Source: Volvox africanus
Taxonomy: Eukaryota > Chlorophyta > Chlorophyceae > Chlamydomonadales > Volvocaceae
Direction: 5' to 3'
Length of the DNA: 64,000 bases
NCBI GenBank assembly: GCA_030268105.1
Contig: BSDZ01000009.1
Coordinates: 2,431,501-2,495,500, forward strand
Position numbers and translations under genes: made by a program. Below, one piece after another: positions 1 through 11,300 of the stretch. The stretch's first letter is position 1; each line of letters opens with the position of its first letter. The notes below the pieces were generated by a model, which worked only from the letters and a program-made list of their open reading frames with translations, had not been told where the DNA came from and searched no databases.

Positions 1-3000
1 CCCCGACATCCCTGCCTCCCTCTTCTATCACGGTGCCCACCCCCATTCACCAACTATGGACGTGACAATGTAAACCTGCGCGGATGCTATTTCGTGTACG
101 GCGCCCTCTCCGGATATATTGTCCACTGATCCGGCTTTGCGTCGCTGGTCTGGCTTTACACAAGGCCCTTTTAGCCCATGTGCGCAACGCCGTGACGGCG
201 CCGTTGCAGCAATTGCCGCATATCAGCGCCCTCTTTGCAGCGGAGGCGGCAGTGGTGCTGATGCAGCCGCAGGTGTGTCCTCTCAATGCTACGTGGGCTG
301 GTCCGGTTGGTCTGTAGTCTGTCTGTCTGCCAGCCCGTAAAATTCACACGTGCTAGCGATATACCCCTAAAGTGTTGAACCTTCCAACCACACATTTCTC
401 AATCAGGACACCAGGTCCGCGATAGCTAGGGTGTCCGCGGCGCACGCATATCTCTGCAAACACGCTGTGCGTATCAAGATACTCATGTCCTACGTTCGCT
501 CCGTTTCTCTTTTCTTTTCTTTGCTATGCGTTTCTTAGCTTCGCTTTGTTTTGTTTAACTAAACCTTTGCGGTGCTCTTTGCATCATTTGTTCTATCCTC
601 ACTGGCTCCCTGACCTGTCTGAATCGACCTCTGCGAGTGCGCGGCTGCCCCCGGACGGCTACCTTGTGACGATCTCTGCACTGCCCCTCTGCAGTCTCCC
701 ATGTTTAAGCCCGTCACCCGGCTGGTGGTCCGGAGACCCTCCCTGGACCTCACGATGCCACCGCTGTTCAACAGGTAGGGGCGTCGCCCGGCAACACGCC
801 AGTGAACAGAAGACGGCAAATGCGGGTCACCGTGTTTCAAGATACGCTTGTGCACATACACAGGTGCTTTTCCGTATACGAAAAAACGACGGAAGCGCAC
901 GTCAGGGCCTCCCATTAGAGTGACTTATGGCGGTGCCGGTTCTGTGGTGATGGAGGACTCAACGTTGCAAGGCACGTGCTTGCTGTGCCCTCCGTGTGGT
1001 TCATCGCTATCCGGGCATATCACATGCACATGCATATGCACGCGATGAACTCTGAACAGGTAGGCCCGTGTATTTACGAACTCTGGCGCCAGTGCGCATG
1101 ATTTGTTCTCAAGCCTTTCCCAAGCTAACCTTAAAGTGGAAGTGTGCGAACACTGCAAGTGTTCAGTGTACCTCTCCCGCTGACTCTGCACTGCCGTCTT
1201 CCTTCACACCGACGTTCACGCAGAGTGCTGGCCGCGGGCTCCCCCGGCCAGCGCCACGAGCAGGCCTGGGCGCTGCAGCTGCTGCGATGGGGGGTCGTGG
1301 TGAGTCCTCTAGGGAACGGGCCGTTCGTGAGCGCGTGAGTTCATTGAGTGAGAGGACGCTATTTTGTGCGGAAGGTTTGGGTTTGCTCTTTGAATAATTA
1401 CCTTTATCTGCGGGGCCCCATACAGCTCTAAGACCCACATCACAGGGGTGTAAATTCCGTTCACCGTCTAAAGAGTTGGTGTTTGTGACTCCAGGTGAAG
1501 TCCGTCCCGCACTTCGGGCGGCCTCTTAATTCTCCGCGCTACTTTTCCCCCACGTCCGGCTCCTCCCAGGGTCCCCTGGACGCGTCTATCTGTCGCCGCA
1601 AGTTCGTGCTGGAGGTATGCCAGGCGCTCTTCGGCTCACAAGCGGCCGCGCTCGACAGCGTTGCCGCACCCACCAGCATGAGCGCAGCAGCCCAAACTGC
1701 TCGTATCTGCAGCATCACCACTGGCCCCAGCGGCGAGGTCTCTGGAAACGAGGCCTCGGCTGCGGGTCCCTCCCTGGCGCTCGAGGTTGTGCTATCGCTT
1801 TCACTGCTGCCTCCCCTAGGTCGTCATCTAGTGCTGCATGCGGGTGAGGTTCGGGAAGAAAGGCAAAGTCAGAAACGGAGGGCGGGGAGAACGTGCACGC
1901 GTCTGCTCATTTGGCAGGGCACCCACTTGGCAGGTCCATCGCAAGATGCGACAATCCTTCGCAGCCGGTGAATTCCATCTGGAACTATGTTAAGTGAAAT
2001 CACTCTAAACCCTTATTCGTCTCGTAGGTTTCGCTCCATGGCTGGGCTACCTGGCGGCGTCTGCGGTGCAGGAGGAGTACGGCCAGCCAGCATCACGACA
2101 TCTCCCGCTGTTGAACAACCCGACAGGACGGACGACGCTGCCGGCCGTGACGGAGCTGGCCTTGGAGACGCTTCTGGGCCTTATCCGCCGTCGCCTGTGT
2201 CTGCGACGGCAGGACGCCGACGCCGCCGTATCTCAGTACGCACAGGCTGTCGCAATGATGGCAACGGCGGCGATATCGTGCAGCAACGACGAGATGGCGA
2301 CACGGACCTGTGGCCTGGTCATGGCAATGGCGACTGTATTGCCGCCATGGAGAGCGCGGCCCCTGTGGCGTGGTGCCGCAACGCCAGAGGTGATGCTGCA
2401 ACTGTATGGTGTCATCACTGGGATTGGAGGCGTCGGTGCTGTTGAGGGTCTGAAACAGCACCGTTTACGGACGTGGTTGCAGGTGCGGCGCATCACACGG
2501 CGTGGATAGCTTTTTGTTTTTCGGTGGATGCTGAAGTAATATGGCACAAGTGCCGCACGAATGCCGAACTTGCGGCGCTCGTACAAACCCAAAAGAGCTC
2601 CTCACATGATGTGTCGTCGTCATTATTCCCTGAATAGTCTTTGTGTCCTGTCACGAAGCCCTTTGTTTACACCGAACTGCTCAGGCTGTCCTGAACTCGT
2701 CATTTCCGAGGGCATCACCGCCTGCTTCAGCTGCCGTAGCGGCAGCCGCGGCGGTCACAGATATCATGCCGTGTGGTACACACTTTCCGTACAGTAGTCC
2801 AGATTGTCTTCCAACCTCAATGACGGTCGAGGCTCGTAGTGGCCCTGTCCAAGGCCTGGTATGTACGGCAATCTCGGCAGCGCTGGCGCTGACGCGTACA
2901 GTGCATCAGGTTCGTGGTGCACAGCAAGGCCCACAGGGAACGGGCTTTCATCTCGCTAACCAGGGGCCACAAACTGTCTCGTGCCGAGCCGCGGCGGCCA

Positions 3001-4033
3001 CAGCACGGGCATGCCTGTTTTGGTTGACCTCACTCGTGGCGGCGGGGCACAGTCTTAACCCGGAAGGCGGCGCCGCTGCCGTATCGGAAGCTCTGTACGA
3101 GCTTGTCGCAGCAGCGGCGCCGTTAGGGCTCGCAAGTCGTGACACGGCAGCGGCGGCATCACGCATGACGTTGCTAGCGCATGCTGTGTGCCAGGGAGTT
3201 CTGTTGGCGGAATGCCAGCAGGACTCCGTGCGCACATCCAGGGGGACCGGCAGTGGCAGCAGTTGCGGTGGTAGCAAAGGAGGCGACGATCGGGGGCTGA
3301 AAGAGCAGGAGCAGCGATGGCTGTGCGCATGTCAGGTATGGAGGGCTCCACGCGGCCCTTCTTGCTTTTGTGAGGGTTGTGGATTTCTGAATGGGTGTGT
3401 GTCTGTCTGCAATTATCTTCTGAGATGGAGATTTGTTAACCCTTGCGAGAGTTTCGCTGTTCTGCAAATCGCATTATCAGTGGCCGGATTTCAGTCTCAA
3501 CGTGGGTCAGCCACATCCAACTCGTTTGATATTTGGCTGTTCTGAAAAACCTAAGCCGGTATTGATTCTCACAACCTCCATCAAGCGCCACCGACATGTG
3601 GCCATCCGTGTGTCTGGACGTCCGTACTTTATTTTCTGCTGCCGGTCCTTGTTTACCTATCCCCGCCCCTTCTTCACGCGCCGCTGCGCAGCGACTGCAT
3701 GCCGTAATGGGTCCATCGTCTTCTGCGCTCGTATCACAGATGGTTGCCACGCACGGTCTGTGTCAGCACGAGCATAGGCATGAACATGTAGTGCAGGTGC
3801 AGAATCCGTCAGTCACAGCGTGTTGGCAGGGCCTGCCGGTTTCTCCAGCCATCGTGCAGGCTTGGCTACGGGCAGCACGTGCTGCGCTGGCGGAGATGGG
3901 AGTGGAGACCGCTGGATCAGACGTGGGACCCGTAGCTGGCGGGAAACAGGCAGGAAATGCAGTCCGGGGCCTCGGCCTGGCGAGCGGGTGGATGGCAGTC
4001 GAGGCAGGATTGCTGGATGTGCTTGGGAGATAG
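1..4033 (+). CDS. URB1/Npa1-like nucleolar ribosome-biogenesis protein, 3' part (gene begins before the window)
   Basis: Probable C-terminal third of a URB1 (Npa1) homologue, a nucleolar scaffold for early 60S pre-ribosome assembly. Exons that join in phase: ?-272, 695-774, 919-(end uncertain), 1224-1299, 1495-1843, 2028-2482, 2685-3335, 3692-4033 (TAG stop). The order of landmarks is what suggests the family: SPMFKP, then PSLDL..PLFNR, then a helix with AWALQLLRWG, then FGRPLNSPR and a RRKFVLEVCQALF helix, then FAPWLGYLA. In URB1 proteins the same order appears as a 'SPxFKP', 'P.LDL..VP.F', 'W.L.LL..GL', 'F.SPL' and 'FPWL' series in the NopRA1 region. The rest is alanine-rich and helical, and no enzyme motif is visible. 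The 919 exon's donor is unresolved because its frame stops at 1048. Alternative: another HEAT/ARM-like helical protein. The family call is inference from remembered motifs. Confidence 0.6.
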
Positions 4034-4673
4034 AGCGAGGTTGGGGATTAGGGCCAGTGATGCGGTCGGAGGCAGTGTTATGCGCGAAGGAGAAGGCCTA
4101 GGCGCTACCTAGAGCCGAAAGCTGTCCCGTTAGTAAATTCTAGTGTCCTTAGGGTGCGACACGGGATTCAATAGCTATCGCAACAAGACGCGAGCGTTGT
4201 TCTTTGTGTGCCTTGTGCTCCGCAACTTGGAATATCGCGAAATTAATTACAGAATTGAGCCGGTCAATGAAAACTGCGCGAAGATTTTTCGCAACCAGGA
4301 AACCTCAGCCTTCAGCATTACGAGAATTGACAAGTAGCTCGCAATAAAAGATAAAATGAAATGGAAAATAAATCATGAGGACTTTGCTCTTGAGCGGCTA
4401 AGCAAGTTTTGGATCCAAAATTAGTTGAATAATGCGACCTTTGCTAGCCAGCTAGGGCACTATCCGGTCAGCGTAACATATGGCCACCTCCCCCGGTTAT
4501 GCACTGTATAATCTCTAATCCTAGTGTTATTGTGTATAGAATGAATAAGCGTTTTCATGTGTATAGACTACACGCGACCTGTGAACATTCGGGCGTGGCA
4601 TCAAGATAGACAAACAGCACTATCAATATCTGTGCGAAGGTGATGCGGGGAAGTTCGTGTAGAACGTAAGCCA
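4034..4673. other. intergenic, AT-richer
   Basis: This 640-base gap lies between the URB1-like stop and the next ATG. Open frames are short and unlike the neighbours. It presumably holds the 3' UTR of the upstream gene and the promoter of the GIY-YIG gene. I see no clear TATA box, repeat or RNA gene. Confidence 0.5.
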
Positions 4674-7600
4674 ATGGTCAGACAGAAGCGTAGCGGCCAG
4701 GGCACACGCGGTGCCACTGCAGACGGGAAAGCTGCGCTAACATGGAATGAGTTCCAGTCTGTTCACAAATATCGGGGCCTGTCCAATTCGGCCATGTCTA
4801 ACTTGTGGAAAGCGTACAAGGATGGAACCTACACCGTCCCGGAGGAGCTATTGCCACCGCCAGCAGTAAGTGGCAAACAGCCACAGGTAAGCGCCAATAT
4901 ACGACATGTTGCAAACAGTGTGGAATACCTAAACATTATGTTGTTGTCAGAGTCATTCTTAACCTAACACCTATGTTGAAGTCAGCAAAGCGCCCGGCCC
5001 CTCGTGGGCCGTATTACTTGCTCTGACATTCTTTCGTATATGAGTGTTGCTCACATTCCAACAACCTAGCTTTCTGCCGTCCTCCCCACCCACCCACGTA
5101 TGTTAGCCCCTGCTTGGCCCCTGCTTGACATGTTTCCTCGTTAGCTGTAGTTCGTCCTTGGATATATATAGGGGTGAATCACCTGACGTCCCCACCTTCC
5201 CCCATTTTTACACACAATTCAGGTCCTAAAGGCGGGTCGAAAGCGCGCCACAGCGACAGGGCCACAGTCCTTAGCCCTACCACAGCAACCAATCTGTGCA
5301 ACGGCTCCCGATGCTGATTGCAAGGCGGAACTGCTGTCCCTCAGCTATCGTTCGGGTCTACCATTTAGCAATCAACAAATGGGCTGCATACAGCCCTGGG
5401 TGCCGAGTAACGGAACTGCAGCTGCCGTCACAGTTACTTCTGGTGCCGGCCTTGATTGCTCGGCAGCCCCCGCAACGGGGTATACCCCGTACTCTGCAGT
5501 TGCAATATCCCACGGTGACAGACCTTGCGGTCATATGCATCCAACTGGCACCAGCCCAACGATGCTTGAGGAGTCTGCAGCAGCTGGGGGGACACTTACC
5601 TCAACTTCGGCCACCATTGTCGTGTCCACGCCACCTCTAGAAATGGCAGCAGCATTCGATGAGGTGAAGGGCGCCGCAAGAGCGTTGGCAACTGCTGCCT
5701 CGGTACCTGCGGCTGATCAGTTGGACAACAATAGGGCGACTGCTTTCGCGCCGCAACTGTCCGTTGAAGCAACAAATGCGGTGGCAAGAGAAGATAGACG
5801 TTGCGAAGGTCAAGGCGAGGAAGCGGACGGAACGCAGCAACTGCCTAGCATTCAGGAGGTTCATCACAAGCGGCGGCGGCGGCGGCAGGGGCAAAAGCGG
5901 ATTACTCCAACGGCAACGGCGGCGGCGGCGGGCAGCGATGAACTTCAGACTGCAGCAGCGGTTAGTGACAAGGCAACGGCGGCGGACACGATGGAGTCAC
6001 TGGGCAGCTGCCGTGGTGTTGACGCGCGGGATCCAGGTGATTTGCGGAGCTCCGGAATGGCTACGGCTAAAGATAGCGCTAACAAATCTGAGGGCGCTGA
6101 GGTTTCCCCCGAGGTGATAGTGACGGCAGAGGCCCCGAAGGGAGGGCAGAGGGACGTGGCGTGGGACAAGGTCCCGAATCAAGAACAGCGCACCTTCGAG
6201 TCCTGTGGTGCACCGCTGTGTACCCCCAGCGCCACTGCTGCCGCTGTTGATCTTCCTAGTCTTGCACTGACAGGAATGGCTTTGCCTGCTGCGGCCCCGA
6301 AGGTCCCAACAGCCTCAACGTCGGCTTCGGATCCCAAAACTGTTCCGTCGCTGCTGCGGCGCGTGATGGAGTCGTTTAAGGCTGTCCTCTGGGGTCCATC
6401 AGTGGCCGGTGGGCAGCCCACTGCTAGGAAAAATGTAGAGCATGGCGGCCCTGAAGGCGAGGCCTGTCGTATAAGTGATGGAGATGCAGAATGTAGACGC
6501 GGCGTGGGAACGAGTCATGTCAGTGTCTGCATCGATGCCGGCAAGGACTGGCAAGTTAACCGAAATCTCGACGGCAGTGCGGAGGACAGCCGCCCACGCG
6601 AGGTGATAGAGCTTCGCACCGACGGGGGTGTCAGGGGCAACGCCACCTGGAGGAAGGAAGTAGTGGAGGAGCCATGCGTGCAGGCAGAGAACGGAAGGCA
6701 GGGAGGGGCATCGGCAGCTACCAGCGCCATCACCACAGACGACAGTTGTAGCAACTCAAGTATGACGCCACAGGGGGGCGTGGACACCTGCAATGTAGCC
6801 GCTGTTGTTGATTGTTGTGCGGGTAACCAGCACCAGGATGCCACACCGAAAACAACCGGTGGTGTTGCTAGCGTTCTGCCGAACCTAGTGGAAAGCAGCA
6901 TTTGGAATACGGTGATGGATGAGGGGCCGATCTCGGCAGGAATGACTTACCTTGGAGCGGGTCAAGGTAAGGAGTCCGCTTCGCCTGATCAATTTCATCA
7001 TGGTGGAAGCGGATGCGAGATGCGCCATGAGGTATCACCCCCTATCACCAACCCTGAGGCTGCTGCTTTTATTGAGGTTGGGGCCACCACACCATCAAAT
7101 ACAGATGTCGTGTTCGCCCCCGCGGGTTCGTGCCCTCTTGCGTCCGCGATTACGAGCCTTCACGGCCGGAACAACGCCAGTCCGAGCAAGCGCAGCTACA
7201 TCACGTCAGCCATAGGCGACATCGGCTGCCCTGGCCTGGCTAAGAATGTAGCCATCGACGATAGCTACGTGAATGCAGATTTGGCTGGGGATTTAACTAC
7301 GGCCGTTCCTGTCGCCGTTGATGCCTGGGCACCAGGGCATGATGCTACACCTGAATCGGGAGTTGGGTTCCGTTACAAGGCAGGCGACTTGGTGCATGCG
7401 GCGGGATCCTCATGCCCTGACGGTCTGACGTCTGAGCCAGGGTCCCGGCGCAGCACCAGGCTGAGGCGGCGGCAGCGGGATCAGGATCTGCGGCAACAAC
7501 GGCAGCAAGCGCAAATTTTGTTGCCACTGCAAGAACATTCATGCCCACCTCGGCCTACGGTGGACAGGAGCATTTGTAGCGGTGGATGCATCTCGCCCTC

Positions 7601-10600
7601 GCGCCCTAACGATCCCGATGTTATCGACCTCTGTGACAGCGACGATGACGTCGACAGCATGAAGAATGGCGGCGGAGGTGGTGGAGGTACACGCGAAACT
7701 CCAAGCTGTAAGGATGCCAGCGCTGGCGCTGGAAGTAGTCACCGGGCTGGCTTCATCAAGGATATAAGGGACGGCGGCACGCTGCAGCCCCTGGTAGCAG
7801 CAACAACGGCTGATGATGCAGTGGCGAAAGGGTGCACCAGCCGCGCCCCAGCTGGCGGCGTTTCCGATGATGACGTGGTTATTGTATATGACAAAAACAC
7901 CGTGCCGGGCCGAAGACGACGTAACTGCAAAGCCTCCGTGATCAGGGATAATCTGAGCGGCAGCGCAGACATTGCCAGACACGTCAGCAACAGGGAAAAC
8001 GGCCGTGGCTGCCCTTGGACCACTGCTGGCGGCGAGCCTGCTGGCGACGTCGAACATGTGATTGTACCTGGAGTTTTGGGGGCTGCGGTGGAAACCCAGA
8101 CCAGTGCTGAGGCTGGGTTGCAACCAGAGCCACCGGTGTCAGGTGACGGACGCAGAGCTAAGAACGGCGGCAGGACGAAGCCTGCCAAGGAAGCACCGTC
8201 GTATCCGGCCCCTCAGCCACGAGCTGCAGTCGACGTCAACGTGCATGTGGAAGATGCGGAGGATCTGGTCCTGGTGGAACCAAGCGCCGAAAGCCGGTCG
8301 CCTACCCCCGCAACTACTGCCGCTGCCGCTGCGATAGCAGGCGTGAACCCACCGGAGGGCATTCAAGAGGTGATGGAGAAGCGCCCGGAGGGGCAACCTC
8401 TGCATCGGCCGCCACGGCCCGCTAACCGAGGTGTCCCCGCCAATCATCTTGTCCGCCGTGCTCGTTTGGAGATGACGTCTACGGGGACCTCTGACGCCGC
8501 ACCCGTGGCTGCAGCTGGTGCCGGCCCGTCATGCTTACATGGGTCGCCAAGCAGCGATACGAGGGGCAGCGCCGACCCATTAGGCGGCACCATCCAGCCA
8601 TCCCCCAAGAGAGCGCCTTTTCCTTCCCGAATGCAAGGAAACGTGGATATGATGATCGGAGGGGACCTGGCGAGGCGGACTGATGGGGATGGACAGGAAA
8701 TTAGGCAGGAGCAGGCAATGCCGGTGGGGTTATCAGCCCTGCCGCAAGGATTGTTCCGGTGTCAACGACGGCGACAGCAGCATCTGCAGTCAGGCTCAGC
8801 AGCACCGGCAGCGCAGGCGACAAGCAGCAACAGGAGCAGTTTTAATACGTGCCCCTCCACTTCGGTGACTGCAGCCGCCACCACAACATCTCAGCACCAC
8901 GTACATGGCAACCTCAGCAGCTCCAGTCAAACCACTTTGGACAGATTCTTGAAACCCCAGCTACAACCGCAGCCCTGCAGCAGCAGCAGCGGGGGCTTTG
9001 CCGCATGTTTGGCCACCACCCCCCAACTGCCTACTTCCAAGGACGTCTGTACCATGCCGTTAGTTCCGCTGGAGAACGAGGAGGTAGTGGAGGCGGATGT
9101 GTCTTCACGTTCCTTGTCAGGATTGCGCACCAGCTCTACCCTTAGCGCTGCCGGCCTAGCTGCTGCCGGGTGTGTATTACCGCCCGTCATTGAGTCCACG
9201 GCCGTGACCACCGTGTCGGGGCAGCAGCCTCCCCAGCAGCAATCCCGGAAACAACGTTATAAGACAAGGTCAACGAGCATGGCGACGTCCACAACGGACA
9301 GACGGCGGCTTCGGGAGCGAGACCTGACAGACGATGATCCGTGAGTCCGGATACGCAGGAAGGGAGAAGCGGGATTCGCGGCTGCCAGGACAACGTATGC
9401 ACCTGACAGGAACAACAGAGGGGTACAACAGTTACAACAGACTGAGGCCATAATCCTTCCAGGAAAACCCGCGCAGATTTGTCCCGCATCATATTGTGAA
9501 AGTATCGAATATCATGCCCCTTCTCTTTGCTGTGTCCAACAGGTTGTTCGCAGGCTTTAGCCCATGGGCCCGGGTGCGGCCGCTTAAAGCAGTGCTGGAT
9601 GCTGTCCGGCCACCCGCCCGGCCCGGAATCTACGAGTGGGGGGCACGGGCGCCGGGGGACACTCGGGTGTTGGCCTTTTACCTGGGCAAGGCGGGTGAGT
9701 GCCTGGACTTGGTGAAGCAACCAGAGGGATTTGGCGATGGTGCTTTGGGAATGCACTTGTGGCAGGTGACACTTGAATCGCACCTTGGCATGGCCTGAAG
9801 GCGCGCGATCTTTCATGGGATGGGCAGTACGTAGACAATGGAGGGGTGAGGGCAGGCTAGCAGTGAGAAGGAGTACCGCTTGAAGGCGAGAAGAGCGCCT
9901 GGTTCCGTAGTCGCGAAGTACGCCATGTCAAGACCGATGGCGAAGTAGGCCTGACGACATGCGGGTTGTAAGCGATAGAGATTGAATGGAGTCTCTGCGT
10001 TATGCTTTGCCTTAAGTGCATACTGCACAGTCTTGAGCTCACATGTGTCGCCTCTTCCTTTAATCCTGATACACCACTAGGTGGTGGCCGCAGCCGAGAG
10101 ACCCTCCGATCGCGCTTCAACAAATATGCAAGTACCACCCGCGTGCTGCTAGGACCCCAAGAGTCTCTTGCGGTGGCGGATAAAGCCGTGCGGCCGCCCA
10201 CACGCCGGGAGCTGCAATCAGTGGCCACCAAAGCAGCCAGGACAGCAGCTTCGGGCACTAGCAGCAGCGACGCCGCTGGGGGAGCGGCAATGGACGGTCG
10301 ATTCATATGCGAGCCTCACAAGGCGGGGCTTTGGCGGCGGCTGCAGTCACGTGGGTTTGAGCTGTTTTACCGGTGAGCTGAGAAACAGGAAACAGATACT
10401 ACTTTAGGGGCGGTGGGGTGCTTTACGTGCCGTGTCCTCGACATGTCCTTCGTTTGTCTATTTTTTAAGACTTTGGGAGGTGTGTGTTGGAAGCTTGGAT
10501 GCTCAAGTAGGAAACGCACCTTACGAATTATATCGTCATACATCGCCATAGCGTCCAACGCATTGCGCGCTTGATATCGTGTATGCAGGTACCGTGTGTG

Positions 10601-11300
10601 CGTTGGGGAGGTTGACGCAGTGGTAGCGGAGCGGGCGCTGCACGACGAAGTTAACTACGCCGGCTGCCTGGTGAGGGAGGGGCTGGAGGGATACTGAGAC
10701 AGATGGTGGGGAAGGGAGTTCGAATGTTGGTGGGTCTGCACGCTCGCTCCATTACGTGGCGCATGAAACCACCGTGGGTTTGGGGCGAGGATTTCCCATA
10801 GGCTATATCTCCCTTTTCGCCCGTCCCGGTGCACTGGCTGCTGGAATTGCTGCTTTTCCCGCACAATCCCGACCCAGCATCATTCGATTCAGCCGTCCCA
10901 ATCTTCCGTAACTGTGCAGGTCCACAATGGCAGTTACCGCGAGCTGCTAGTGTGGCCGCCAGCAACCGTGGACGGCACAGGCGCTACTTGGACTACTTCG
11001 GGCCGCGCTGGGCGCACCCGCTGCAGCGACAATCAAAGGTTCAGCTGCTGCCTGGACGATTATCCCGTGTTGCGACCAGAACTGGAGCACATCGCATCTG
11101 TGTACCAGCTGGCAACGGGTGCAGCGGCGGGAACCCGTGGGCAGCAGCAGCGCAGGGCTGCAATGGTAAGGGTGATGACGGAGTTTCAAAGAGGGGTAGC
11201 GACGTGGAGCGGTGGCGTGGCAAGGGTGATGGCAGGCGGGACAACAGCGATGGCCGATGACGTGGAGGAGCAAGTTTCCGCTGCGTTGTCTCGGCGCTGA
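4674..11300 (+). CDS. GIY-YIG domain protein with long disordered N-terminal region (EFFECTOR OF TRANSCRIPTION-like)
   Basis: Six exons join in phase: 4674-4886, 5223-9340, 9543-9694, 10081-10372, 10589-10670, 10920-11300, giving about 1,745 residues. The start is the ATG at 4674. Residues ~20-60 form a basic/aromatic helical patch (TWNEFQSVHKYRGLS). The 4.1-kb second exon is Ala/Ser/Thr/Gly-rich and probably disordered. It carries acidic hydrophobic motifs VIDLCDSDDD (~871), DDDVVIVYD (~956) and EDLVLVEP (~1086), which look like SUMO-interaction motifs, and QTTLDRFLKP (~1307), which resembles a PCNA-binding PIP box. The C-terminus has GIYEWG (~1472), YLGKAG (~1490), an Arg-containing helix (RSRFNKY) and a later AERALHDEVNYA helix. 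These match the Tyr/Tyr/Arg/Glu pattern of GIY-YIG nucleases and plant ET proteins. A nuclear DNA-associated role is inferred; catalysis is not shown. Confidence 0.75.
4981..5054 (+). repeat. 75-bp conserved element, copy 1 (intron 1 of the GIY-YIG gene)
   Basis: This segment is repeated in reverse complement at 54985-55059 with about five substitutions and one indel. It contains the inverted repeat CGGCCC-loop-GGGCCG. The loop differs between copies (CTCGT here, CTCCCT there) while the stem is identical. Sequence outside the ~75 bases diverges quickly. It could be a mobile-element relic or a small structured RNA. Confidence 0.7.
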
